DNA of 28,288 nt, taken from assembly GCA_905397405.1 (NCBI GenBank), contig CAJPVJ010000322.1:1-28288 (forward strand), given 5' to 3'. Position numbers and translations under genes: made by a program. This DNA is from Oppiella nova (Eukaryota > Arthropoda > Arachnida > Sarcoptiformes > Oppiidae). Positions within the stretch are counted from its first letter, which is position 1, and the number at the start of each line of letters is the position of its first letter. Shown here in pieces: positions 8,321-19,799 of this stretch. Under the pieces are notes generated by a model. It did not search any database and was not told the origin of the DNA. It saw only the letters and a program-made list of their open reading frames with translations.

Positions 8321-11300
8321 ATGTCTCAGTCAACTGTGCAAGCTCACAATTATTTTGAAGAATTTTTGTTCATAATACGTGTTAGGGATATGTTTAGTGA
8401 TTATTTAGCTGCCGACATAGATTGGATTATTTTGGAGCATGGTGATACACGGTGTGTTGACCTTGTCGATCGGCTATTTGATGAATGTCGCAAACAGTCT
8501 GAATTAAGTGACCATGGTTATAGATTAATTTTTGCTGAGTTATGCGAGCGATACCAAGCTAATAATCAAGCACTATTTTCGGGCATTAAAATGATTTTAA
8601 CACATGGTAAACAAATTGTACAACCTACAAACCAGGTAAACTGAATATAGCGATGTTTATTTTTTATATTTATTAAATATAAATTACATTTTATATTTCT
8701 AGTTGACCAATCAACAAATTTCATTTCTAAACAATGACTCTAATGAAATTTATGCAAAATTTGAATTGAGCAAGCAACAGGAGCCTCGGATTGATAGCGA
8801 GCTTACATTTTATTGCCAACTGGAATTAATTGACAAGTGCCTGGGTCACTGGAAATATATTGTATTGCAATTGTCAAATAGTTTACATTCACACGTTAAT
8901 CATTGTGAAATAGATGGCTTATGTCAAGCATTCACTAGGCACCATGATCACTTATTTAACATCATTCAGCAAGCAATAAAATATCTGGAATGCAGCCTGG
9001 ATGCGTTTTATACATTGCAGCGTCAAACGATGATAATGAAAAATGAGCTTGATGATATTTTATACCAGAAAGTCAATGAACTGGATTCAACATTTCATAA
9101 AATATTTAAAACATTAGATTTATTTGAAGCATTTGTTATGGATTTTAAATTCATATATAATGTACAAAAAAATGATCGCGATTATAATATCGACCATGAT
9201 AATATCGTAATGGTGCTACATAGTTTACGGAACAAGCTATTTTCCATTTGCACTATAGTAGAAAAGCAACCTAGCTGCTGTTTGCATTTATTGAATTTAC
9301 TAATTAGAACTAAATTTGAAATCACCATGCGCATACTTGGTCTAAAAGATTATTTAAGCAAAAACAACCATGGCTTAAAATATGAACTTAAACTGTTTGA
9401 ATACTCTGAATTTATAGCTCAAGATAATTTTATCACGCCTAATAGTTTATCGTATATAAATATCATTTCTGAGCATGGAGAAAATATAGCGGCTAATGTA
9501 ATTGAATTGACTAATTTACAAATTACAAAAAGGTCAAATAAACTACTCCATGGACCAAAATATCAACAACGCTTTGTGTTGCTAGTTGACTTGAAGTTTA
9601 CTTTTAATAACATGGTAAACAGTTGTCAGGTAAAAATATATACAGAATTTTACATCTAAGAACTAAATAATAATGACGATTTACAATTTTTAAAATGTTG
9701 ATTTAATTTTAGACTTATTCAATGCCATTCACTATACTATCAAAAAGAGATTTGGATTCCATTGGTACAAATTATTGGGACATAAAATTCTCAGATAATG
9801 TGAGCATGGTCTTTATTACATAAATAAATAAATATTAAGTTAATATTTTTTCTAACTTTTTAGTACAATATAACGATCGTCTGGATGCTGAAAAGAGTTA
9901 TCTATTTTTAATGCAAACGGTATATATAACATAATCATTGCATTAGTAGTATGACATATCACACTGTATACAATGAATACAATGATTATGTTATGTATAC
10001 CGTTTGCATTGAAAAATAGATAACTCTTTTCAGTACCCACGCGATCAATTGAGGATCTAAAATTGTACTGCAACTTATAATTTTATACTAAACTTATTGA
10101 CCAAATCCATAAACTCAACAATTTATAACAGAATATCAATATTAATTGTTTAGCAAAATTTTTGGCTCTAATATGAATTTACATTCTGCCATATTTGGTA
10201 TTATAATTTAGTATATATTTATAAAAGGCATTGACTTAATGGCATACAGGGCATATATGGCATACAAAATCGAGAGAGCTAGTTATAAATTAAATTATTA
10301 TTAAATATTAAATTTTTATTAATTTTTTCTAAAGTATCTTAAATATTTTAAAGTTAAATGAGTTAATAATTTACTAATTATAATTGTAATCTCATATTAT
10401 AATAGCTCTCTCTCCCAATTTTGTTATCCTCAATTGGAGAGAGAGCTATTAATATGAGATTACAATTATAATTAGTAAATTATTAACTGATTATATTATA
10501 GTACATTTAAATATGTTTGTATTAAATTAATAATAATTTAATATTAAATGATAATTAAATTTATAACTAGCTCTCTCGCTTTTGTATGCCATTAAGTCAA
10601 CGCCTTTATAAAGCCAATTGAATTCCATCATTGTTTAGTATTTCAATTATTACAAAATTACAAATGTCGTACCTTGGGCAAACATGTGTGACCTGTTGCA
10701 ATTATTATTTCGAGCGAATTGTGACAAATTTTTAACATCATTTCAAACGGAATCGATTAAGAAAATCCTGTCTAGCTATGATCATGCTGCAATCATCAAT
10801 GAAAACACTGTATCCTATGATCAATTTATAAAACGACCAAGCACATGGAATTTTTCATTTTGGGAGTGGATTAACTCAATTATTATGCTCCTGCTAAACG
10901 ACGAGATCCTAAAACAACTTTGGTTAGATGATAGACTACTGGGCTTTGTATATGAGCCAGATGGAATTGATATGTTGAACCAGTGTCAATTGCACACATT
11001 TCTACTGAGATTCAGCGAAACTTATCAGGGTAGCGTTTCCATTATGTATAAAGATGTTAATAGTTGTATAATTAAGATTCAACCATGGCACGCTAGTGAC
11101 TTACGCACCTTGCCTATTTCAGACAGAATAATTAATTTTAAGGAAATTAAATACTTATTCCCGTGTATTCCCAAGAGTGACATTTTCCCGCAAACAAATG
11201 AGCAAGACAATTTGCCAAATGAGCCAGGTAATTCCTATACCCGTGTGATCATGTCAATTTATGCCAGAAACAAACGAAGGTTAACCAATTGGAAACATAA

Positions 11301-11328
11301 TATTCTGAATACATTTAGGCGAAACTAA
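8321..11328 (+). CDS. Stat: Divergent STAT transcription factor, four exons
   Basis: Exons 8321-8635, 8703-9629, 9713-9799 and 10639-11328, all phase 0, give 672 residues. STATs are phosphorylated by JAK or receptor kinases, dimerise through SH2-phosphotyrosine contacts and enter the nucleus. Residues 1-105 fit the STAT N-domain and about 110-270 a helical coiled coil. The DNA-binding region follows, with VEKQP at 291-295, TKF near 308 and an ITKRSNK segment. Exon 3 gives the YSMPFTILS..NYWDIKF stretch. The linker starts with NVVPWANMCDLL and contains FSFWEWI. The SH2 domain carries TFLLRFSE with Arg567. Tyr643, in GNSYTRV, sits where the activating tyrosine is expected. The chain ends about 30 residues later, so there is no long transactivation tail. 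The ATG context is good (AAA before it). AATAAA occurs at 11338-11343. The 839-nt intron 3 carries two palindromic elements. Confidence 0.88.
9861..10071. repeat. Long hairpin element inside STAT intron 3
   Basis: Core arms 9888-9940 and 9980-10033 are about 51/54 complementary, differing by two substitutions and one indel, around a 39-nt loop (9941-9979). Weaker complementarity extends outward to about 9863 and 10069 (AGTACAAT against ATTGTACT, with GATCG-like segments between). No ORF of transposase type is present. A small MITE is the simplest explanation. Because STAT is transcribed through it, the RNA would form a long stem that could feed Dicer. Confidence 0.75.
10216..10614. mobile_element. 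Near-complete palindromic MITE-like element in STAT intron 3
   Basis: About 395 bp that fold on themselves around 10418-10436. The outer ends match as inverted repeats: AAGGCATTGACTTAATGGCA near 10225 against the complement of TGCCATTAAGTCAACGCCTT near 10587, then CGAGAGAGCTAGTTATAAAT on the left with its complement on the right. The inner arms (TTAATAATTTACTAATTATA and on to AGCTCTCTCTCC) are almost exact. The left arm has an extra 18-bp duplication of the GGCATACA segment. Arms of about 190 bp with no coding content are typical of a MITE or fold-back element. A target duplication could not be fixed because TTTATAAA belongs to both ends. Confidence 0.75.
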
Positions 11329-11458
11329 ACGTGTTAAAATAAAAGTTTTAAATGTAATATTATATAAATATTTAAAAATTTTATAACAAACATGGCACAT
11401 TATTATGATAAGTAGACTATTTTTTAAAGTAATATACTATCTAAATTAAAATAAACTT

Positions 11459-13797
11459 TTATTGTTTACTATTTATAATTTTATAATTATTAATAGACTT
11501 ATCTCGATTAGAATTATGTTTAATGCTATCCAAATGTTGTAAGATCAATTTAAAATCTGGCCGTAAATTGCGGTTAAAACTCCAGCATAAATTCATTAAA
11601 TCAAAACTGTCCTGGTCGCATAGCTGTGGTCTCTGTAACCAGGTACCATTTTTTAATTCTAGCCAAAGTCTATCGTTGTGTACGTTTTCATATGGCGGAG
11701 TCAATGCTCGCGAGTAAATTTCCCACAAAACCACTCCATATGACCAGACATCTGATTTGAGCGTGAACCTTTTAGTTTTGATCGATTCCGGTGCCATCCA
11801 TTTGATTGGTAAATATGTTGTAGATTTTGTGAGATAAAAATTATTCGACTCAACGCTACGCGATAGTCCAAAATCGCCAAGCTTAATATTGTAGCGATTA
11901 TCCAGCAGACAATTTCTGGCAGCCAGGTCTCTGTGAACAATTTTTCTCTCATCCAGATATAACATCCCTTTGAAAATAGTTTAATAAATTAAACCATGAA
12001 ACTTAAATATTTAGTAATAGTTTAGATCAGACTCGTTGTAAAATTCTATTTTTAAAAATACTTATTTTAAATGACCTTCTGCAATTTGATGTGAAAATTT
12101 AAACATTGTATTAAGTGTAATTTCAGCCTTTGACCGCAAATATTCATATAAGGAACCATGCTCCATTAACGGAAATATAATATGTGGCTCATTCTCTGTG
12201 CCCATGCATATCCCGTATGGTTTTAAAATTCTAGCATGATCCAAATCCATTTGCATTAATACTTCGTCTAAAATATCCTGGCTCACTTTATCAGAAATTT
12301 CTGTAAAATATTAGTTTTACAAAATGATTAATTAATATTATTTAAAATATTAAGTTGAAAAAATTAAACATACTTTTTGGTATTTTAATAGCAACTTGAA
12401 CATCATCATACTCAGCGCCGTTAGTAAAAATGCCAAGCTTTATCAGTCCAAAGTGTCCCTGAGTAATTGTCTTTATAATTTGTATGTGATTGTAATTTAT
12501 TTTAATTCGCTCTATTTTTAAATTTAATTTAATCCTGGCTATTTTTGTCTTGTAACTTTTTTGCAAAAATAATATAACGATAATTAACACAATTACTATT
12601 AATAATATTAAAATAAAATTCGCAATAATTATAAATCTATAATTGTATTGTTGCCCATGTGATTGTGAAATGAGCTTGCTGGATTCATTGCTATTTGAAT
12701 GATGTCCATGTAGATATGTAGCGTTGGTCATAGATTTATTATAGGCGGATATCCAATGAAATGTTTCATTGGACGTACAAAATCCAAAAAATACTTTTTC
12801 ATATGACACGGCCTTTCTGTATGCCACATATTTTGTCTCACTAAATGTGCAAGCACTATTATTACGTACATAATCATACAACCTAGTCAAGCCTGCACCG
12901 GGTCGTATTTTAAACAACGTGTCATTAATATAATCGCCATTCATTCCTAGTTAGAACAATATGAGCATGATACAAAAACATTATTACATTATTCATACTA
13001 ACAAATTTGTTTACAATTATAGTACACTCACCAAAATCAATTTTAAGCGCATGCTGTCTAACATCAAACGTGCCCAGCTCAATATACTCCTTGACCAATT
13101 TGGAATTATTAAATATAAGCTGAACAGGCTCAATTGTCGGTGACAGTCTGAAACCGTTGTAGTCAACGCTAATTTGCGTGAAATTAATCAACTCGATGGC
13201 GGCCAACCTTGGGTGCCCCAGGAACGCGTCATTTGATATAATTATACAATTGCCATATAATTTGACCTGGATTAAATTGCTACGATTTTCAACAAATGGA
13301 TTTGCATTGACAAAGTCCTTTCCAAACGCGTGCGCGGGTAATATATGACACAAATCGTTACCCAGACTCAACTCTACCCGATACAAATTGTGATGACCTA
13401 GCACGTTGAATATATTACTGTTCTGGAGTAATTTATTTTGACCTAGTATGTGCAAAGTTTTTATACTGGGACTCATTTGAAACGCGTTTGTTTTGATACG
13501 TTTTAAATTGACCATGTCAATCAGGAATACGTGGCCAAACGATGCCTGGCGAGTGAGATAATGGTCAGCCAGCACAGCATTGGGTATATTTATCAAAGTT
13601 ATTGAGTCCCATTCAAATTGCTGGTGCACGCTACACGCGTGTTCAATCTCCCGGGTCACATCTATTATATAACCATGGTTGATTGATGCGTTGCATAGTA
13701 TTTGATTTAAATTTATATTTACGTTGCATTGATATTTATATGCATAAGAAACATGCAAATAACAGGCACAAAAATACACAATGAGTAGGTAGTACAT
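11459..13797 (-). CDS. Receptor tyrosine kinase with LRR-like ectodomain
   Basis: Exons 13797-13032, 12946-12374, 12300-12076 and 11967-11459, all joined in phase 1, give 690 residues. A signal peptide (about 1-20) is followed by an ectodomain to about 359 with LRR-like units (LIQVKLYGNCI, AFLGHPRLAAIELINF) and several Asn-x-Ser/Thr sites. The transmembrane helix is at about 360-383. The tyrosine kinase has a glycine loop with Thr replacing the first Gly (TQGHFG, 417-422), Lys443 in VAIK, a helix-C Glu near 459, HRDLAARN with Asp535, DFG at 553-555, and WMAPES. Tyr566 and Tyr573 lie in the activation loop. HRDLAARN with PIKWMAPE identifies a tyrosine rather than Ser/Thr kinase, and it looks catalytically competent. 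The exon 3 donor (GTCATT) is weak but needed for frame. The gene faces STAT, with 130 bp between coding ends. The LRR-RTK layout recalls Trk, without clear homology outside the kinase. Confidence 0.85.
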
Positions 13798-14592
13798 AGT
13801 TGATTTTTCTAGATTTAAATAAGATTTACTTTTAACATTTACACAGTTTAAATTGAAATACCGTATAGCACAAAACTCATTTAATTAATTTGAATTTTAA
13901 CTATATTCATACTCGTGGCAGAATTGTATGGTTATTTATGTGCTTAATATAATTCACAACTTTAACGCAAAACATTTCAAAATTATGATTAAAACTAATA
14001 TTTTATAAAAACATCGCATAACACAAATGTATACTTTAAAATTGATAAGATAGATTTCCCGATTGATATACATGTATATATTAACCTAGATGATAACACT
14101 TGACACTTTGAAGGCCAAACATATTATCAATGAATTTTATAAGTAAATATCAATTTAGTGTATGGTTATATTTCCAACACTTAACCTACACCTAAATAGT
14201 AATATGAAAGGTTTTAATAATTAAAATGTTGTGTTTGTAGTTTATAAAAATTTGATGTAATTTAAATATTTTATGAAACATGAAAATACAGTACAGTAGA
14301 TACACAATATTGTAATAAATAATTATAATCACCTTATCCTTATACTTCAAATAAAAAAGTTAAATTATAATAACCTTTAATTCAATTATCATAATAAACA
14401 GTAATTTAAACTAAAAAGCAACTCCGTAATAAACAATTTGATAAATTATATGTTATTTGGTAATGAAAACTTCAAACAAAAATAACTTTTATCCAGATTA
14501 TAATTTTATTGAATGGGAAAATAAAGAGACATAATGTTGTTGTAAACACTAATATCTCTCTTATTCTTATAATACAAAGAAAATATGATTCG
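13798..14592. other. AT-rich intergenic region
   Basis: Nothing coding is supported. The part next to 13797 should hold the promoter of the receptor kinase. At 14398-14450 a stretch is about 81 percent identical to 3069-3121 (43 of 53 positions by eye), possibly a worn dispersed repeat. Confidence 0.5.
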
Positions 14593-15329
14593 CTAGATAT
14601 GTGCGGCGTATGGGTCGGAGTCGAGCCATTGTCTGACGGCTCTGAGGGCCACGTGTGCCGCGCCTTCACTCCGATAGCCGTACACACCCGTCGAGACACA
14701 CGGAAAGGCTATCGACTTGAGCTGGTTATCAGCCATTAATTGTAGCGAGCTTATATAACAGTTGCGTAATAGGTCGGGGTCATCGCGTTTCCTGATATTA
14801 GGTCCAACCGTGTGAATCACATCTATTATTATAAAAAAAATTCTGATAATAACAAAATATATGATCTATGTCATAAATGTTATAACTATTCTATGCAGTA
14901 CAATGTAGAAAATAAAACCGGAAAATATTAACTTAAGATTTAGGTTAGACCTTTTTCAATTATTAAAACATTTACCATGTATTTTTAATGGCTTTTTAAA
15001 CTGTAAATAAAAAATATTTTTTGATTTATTGTTCTAGTTTACAATTTACAAGTTTATTTTGGAGGGATTTGTAAACTGACCTATTAAATATGTAATAATT
15101 TTAATAATATTACCTATATTATTCAACAAGTTCGTATTTTATTAATTTATTATTTTATTACTCACATTAAGCCGGTAACTCATATCCACCGGTGATTTTA
15201 CTGCATCCTATTGAACAACCCTTCAGAGTTTGGCACTCGGACTGAAGTAACCGCTCATTGGCCGCCATATGTATGATCTTATCAACTGAAATTACATTAA
15301 TATAATTACTGAAAGAGTGAGTGAGAGAG

Positions 15330-15364
<35 letters not shown>

Positions 15365-15663
15365 GAGAATAAGCCATTACTCTAGTGAAGTGATATCCCC
15401 GACAAATATCGACACCTTTTTGTTGAGCTCATGATTATACTCGTAATTATAAATACGATCAGGGTTATCCGTGGCGTATTTGTCCCATGACTTTATTGAT
15501 GATAACGTTTTGTATTTATTACCGCACCAATACCTACGGCGCTTTTCGTGGACAGGCATTCGTAGGTAACGGTCTATAAGTTTGAATGGTAATTATTAAT
15601 AAGCACTAGTATTTAAAAATTAACTTATAAATCTTGCTTACTTTTATTCCCAAGAAACGCCAT
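14593..15663 (-). pseudogene. Broken MacroD-type macro-domain gene
   Basis: Four exon-like blocks follow the MacroD order: 15663-15642 (MAFLGNK), 15573 to about 15380 (RYLRMPVHEKRRR, IKSWDKY, KKVSIFVGDITSLE), 15285-15166 (HMAANERLLQSECQTLKGC, KITGGYELPA) and 14822-14593 (VIHTVGP, SIAFPCVSTGVYGY, ending DPYAAHI). MacroD enzymes remove ADP-ribose from proteins and hydrolyse O-acetyl-ADP-ribose. Two lesions argue against function. After ELPA, where the family has Lys (LPAKYVIH), there is an in-frame TAA at 15169-15167, just before a perfect GTGAGT donor. Block 2 jumps from GDITSLE to a segment aligning with VDxxIHxAA, so the ADP-ribose-binding VDAIVNAAN..GGGG stretch is missing. A GA microsatellite occupies that place, and the phases across it do not match. 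A sequencing error could explain the stop but not the missing segment. Confidence 0.75.
15311..15368. repeat. GA/GAAA microsatellite
   Basis: Purine-only run of GAGT, GAGA, GAAA and (GA)n units. It lies where the macro-domain gene should encode its NAAN/GGGG ligand loop, which suggests repeat expansion or a slippage-linked deletion removed that exon. Confidence 0.85.
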
Positions 15664-16837
15664 GATCAAATATAATATTAATTAAACTTTTAAATATTAT
15701 TTTAAAATAAATTTACTTTATTAAACTATTTTTAAGCTATAGACTTTATAGATTTTAATCAGATACTAGAAACCTTATTGCAATAAAAAAATATTAATAT
15801 TATTTAGCTGTTAAATAATAATATAAAAATTTTAAATGTTTGTAGTTATTAGCTAAAATGTATTAATAATAATAATGTAACTGTAGTTATCTATTAACTG
15901 CATTACATTATAATAAAATTATGTTGTTACTAGAAACGTTGACGTTGTAATATTTCAAGTATTTTATCAACATACTAATATCAACAATTTTATCGCATAT
16001 TAAACCAAATGCTAAATGTGAATACTACAGGATACTTTTACTGATTTTTATTTTAATGTAAACAAAATAACATAATATGCCTAATAAATCAAAGCTATTA
16101 TGATAATACAATATATGTATAAATCTTTTAAAACACTAATGTCATATATAATATTATATTAGATATGTTAATAATAATTTAATAAGTAAGATATTTTTAA
16201 AATACAGTAATAAAATTTTAATTTAATAAAAATAATAATTTTTAAAAATTTTATGAGTAATTTATTTTTAAATAATACAATAATAATTATTGTGTTAATA
16301 AAGCAAAGCAATATGTAGTAAATTGATACATTAATATAAATGTCTAAGTGTATTATACTAAAAATGTTATAATAATTAATATTTTAAATATGTTTTTGTT
16401 TTTAATTCTTATACATATTAATATTATATTGTTAATTATACAATTATACATATTAATATGTATTTATATGCTGATCAATAAGGTACTATAAAACGAAACA
16501 CGTATTTAAATTCTGATTTTAATATACTTTATGGTAAATTATGACTTTATGGTAATTTTCTGTATAGCAAAGTATTACTTGTGACCATTTCATTATAATA
16601 ATATGAAAATATATTAAGCAAGTTTTACTTAAAATTTTTATAATAAATACAATGTTTCAAAACAAAAGTTTTTTACTCGTTAGGTGGAAATTGTATCAAT
16701 GTTTATTATTATAAAATTCAAGATTTATTTACAATTATATTATTTTAACAAAATCTACACCAAAATGTTGGAAATTTATTTATATTTTATGTCCGATTTA
16801 TAAAATGCTTTATTAATTTAATGATATTATAATAATT
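15664..16837. other. AT-rich intergenic region
   Basis: Extremely A/T-rich sequence without coding signal, RNA gene or clear repeat. It separates the macro-domain remnant from the 3' end of the minus-strand RCC1-kinase gene. I looked here on the minus strand for a caspase segment like that of the plus-strand paralogue and saw none. Confidence 0.55.
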
Positions 16838-19799
16838 TTATATTATTTTTGTCACTAGAAAGTTATGAAAAAACTTATGACATTTTGTTCGCTGATGGTG
16901 CTCATTTAACTTCTGTAAAACAGTACAATAATTGTCACTATCAGCTAGGTCTTGTTTGTTTATCGACCATTCTTTGTAATAATTATTATTATTGTTATAT
17001 TTGTCTAAAACGTGTCGACATTCCGGTCTTCTCGGTGAATTATTTTGGATCATTTTATGCAAGATCTTTTTTAAATAACGCACCGGTATGTTTAAAATTG
17101 AGTCATTTTTTGCGTAAAGTGGCATGCTATAATGGTACAAAATTATATTAAATATTATTTAAAATTTTTGTATATTAAAAGTAATTTAATTTAATATGAA
17201 AAACGTGTATTATATTAATGATATTTTTACAATAAAACAATAGAAACATTTGAAAATGTTATAGCATGCCTATATTTGAGTAATGTATATTTTACACTAT
17301 GGTTTCCTATAATACAAATATTTGACTATAAATTATGTATTACTCATTGTTAATGGTCTATTTATATAGAAAATTTTATATTTATATTTTTTAGAAACGA
17401 TATTCTAGTTACTTGAACATGAGTCATGTATGATAACAGGCGTTTGGCCCATGTAAATGGACTAGTATACTTTTAAACTTATTAGTAAAACCGTTTATAC
17501 TTTCAAATGAATTTATGGACAATATAAGCTAAATTAAGTTTTATTTAAAACCACTAACACTTGTCAGGTTGCCTAAATCTCATACGTGTTTAACAATTCT
17601 ATCCACTAATATTAATTCAAATGTATGTTTTGTTTTGTCGGATATGCCTTTATAGTAATATTTTTATATATTTATAATAAGCTTGAATATCTTTCTCATT
17701 AATAATTATAATAAAATAAAGAAAAAGTATTAACTTTTTAAAATCCGGTTGTTCAACTTTCATATCAAAAATCTTTTCGCCAATTAGTGCCAAACTATAA
17801 ATATCAGCTTTGTGATTATACGCTGAACCATATCTTACTTCTGGGGCTATCCACTCCGTGTTGCCTTTGTCCGGGGTATGTTTACATAATTTGTTTGAAT
17901 GAATGTGCTCAATGTGAACTGTAGCCAAACCAAAGTCGCATAACTTGACAAACCTACCGTTCCTCACATTCCTGGCGACCACAATATTGTCGGGGTTAAG
18001 ATCCCGGTGAATGATCTTTGGATTCAATTCATGCAAATATTGAACACTTTCTAAGATTTCCTTAAATATTTCACACGAAACGAAATACTCGACACAATCC
18101 ATGGGTTTGCCAAGGTTTCTGCCAAATACCGTAGGTTTGTATTGAATGATCTCGGCCAATGAAGCATCACATAACTCCATTTGTATGTATAAATAGCGCG
18201 GCTCTAGCCACGAATCGTAGTACTCGACAACATACTCTGACTTCACCTTGGTCATACTTTCAATTTCTTTTAACATATATAATTGATCATCCGCTTTTAA
18301 ATCTAGAAATAAAGACATTTATATAATAATTACAAGTTTGTATTAATTTATTTAATAACTGAGCTTTTTATATGTAAATATTATTAACAATAACTAAAAT
18401 TATAATACAAACTAAAAATATGATATATTAATCAGGTACAATCAGTATGGTATTTTCCATAACTAGAAGTTAATTAAATAGTATACTATTAATTTTTAAA
18501 AACTGATTATTAAACAAATCAATTCATATAATTATTGAGTGAGTTATGAAAATGTTTACCATCAAATGAATATTCATATTTTGGGATACGCTTAATGGCG
18601 TAAAATTGTCCCGGTTTCAATATGTGCTCCACCTCAAATACGCGCCCAAAACCACCCGATCCGATTCGATTATATCCCACGGAACCGACAATTTCATTGC
18701 ATTCCGTAAATGTACTAGCATAATAATTCACCCTGTTAACAAATTTATGGCGTTTGGCATTGTAGGTAATGCCTATTTTACTCTCGTAAAACATTTCAAA
18801 ACTAACGTAATCAGTACGAGTTAATTTTTTGTTAAATCTTTTGCTTGGACTTATAATCATATGTACTACGTCATTTACTAACACTGCAATACCATCATCG
18901 TTTCTATGAGAATTAAATTGTCCTAACTCCAATGTGTCATATTTGTAATTATCATGTGTAGTAGCTTTAACTTCTTTTATAATATTTTGTTCATTATTAT
19001 CATTGTAATGCGCATTTGAATAATAAATTGTACTACATGAGCCTATTTTTGACAAAAAGATGCTAGCACCTCTAAATGAGCTAATAATTGTCACATTTTC
19101 TAATTGCGCAATCAGCTTTGGCGTACAAATACAATCAGTTGTACTAGGTGACTTCTCATGACACAATTGATATTTACAATTATCGCCCCAACTAAATACC
19201 TGCCCGTCCAAGTTGATGGCGAATGAGCAACTGTTATAGCAATATATATTCTTGATGCGACCATGGTTATTGAATTTTAGTCTAACGGGTTTATGTATCC
19301 TTGTCTTACTATTTCCGGACCCTATTTGTCCGCAACTATTATCGCCCCACCCGTATACCCGTCCTTTTTTCGTGAGCGCCAGACTGTGATGGGAACCGCA
19401 GTTTATTTGCTGTATGTCCTTGTCATCAAAGTATGATATTCTCTCAGGTTTTAAATATAAGCCACTTTGGGCGTATGGCCGAGCTAACTGTTCCATATCA
19501 TTATGACCCCAACTAAACACATGGTTAAAGCTATTGACAGCCAATACAAAGTCCATTCCGTTAATAAAATATTGAATTGATTTGTGACATAATTCTGGAA
19601 TAATTTGCGGGGAATTGACGGCATTATTGGGACCCAACCCGATGTTACCCTGACTATTGGACCCCAGGCCGTACACAATGTCATCTTCAGTGGCAAATAT
19701 GACGTTATTCTCGTCGAACACGTGACACAAAACAATGATTTTCTTAATATTTTCGTGTATATTATTACAAATTTGAAACTTTTCTAAATTTATTGTCAT
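16838..19799 (-). CDS. RCC1-repeat / eIF2alpha-kinase-like fusion protein, caspase-less paralogue
   Basis: Exons 19799-18560, 18302-17735 and 17126-16838 (phases 1 and 2) give 698 residues. RCC1-type repeats occupy about residues 35-280 (VYGLGSNS, VFSWGHND, VYGWGDNS, VFSWGDNC, with the CGSHHSLALT signature). The kinase runs from about 375 to 650: glycine loop GSGGFG at 380-385, Lys403, HRDLNPDN with Asp514, DFG from 536, WIAPEV. YYDSW and LYIQMELC are characteristic of the PEK/GCN2/PKR (eIF2alpha kinase) group. Asn516 replaces the conserved catalytic-loop Lys (HRDLKP), so activity may be reduced. After the kinase come RRPECRHVLDKY and KFFHNFL, matching the region that precedes the caspase in the neighbouring plus-strand gene, but here the protein stops. 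The genes are head to head, 966 bp apart. NEK8/9 also combine kinase and RCC1, but in the opposite order and with a different kinase. Confidence 0.85.

Noticed and set aside
9858-9890. Possible STAT exon after the acceptor TTTTTAG near 9862
   Set aside because: Exon 3 (ending 9799) and the exon starting at 10639 join in phase with the family order NYWDIKF then VVPW. Nothing is missing between them, and a frame through the hairpin meets stops.
9852-10073. Minus-strand open frame of 73 residues
   Set aside because: It runs through the STAT-intron hairpin; its codons come from the inverted arms and it matches no family.
16849-17151. Plus-strand open frame of 100 residues
   Set aside because: It is the antisense shadow of the last exon of the minus-strand RCC1-kinase gene, whose RPEC and KFFHNF segments match the paralogue.
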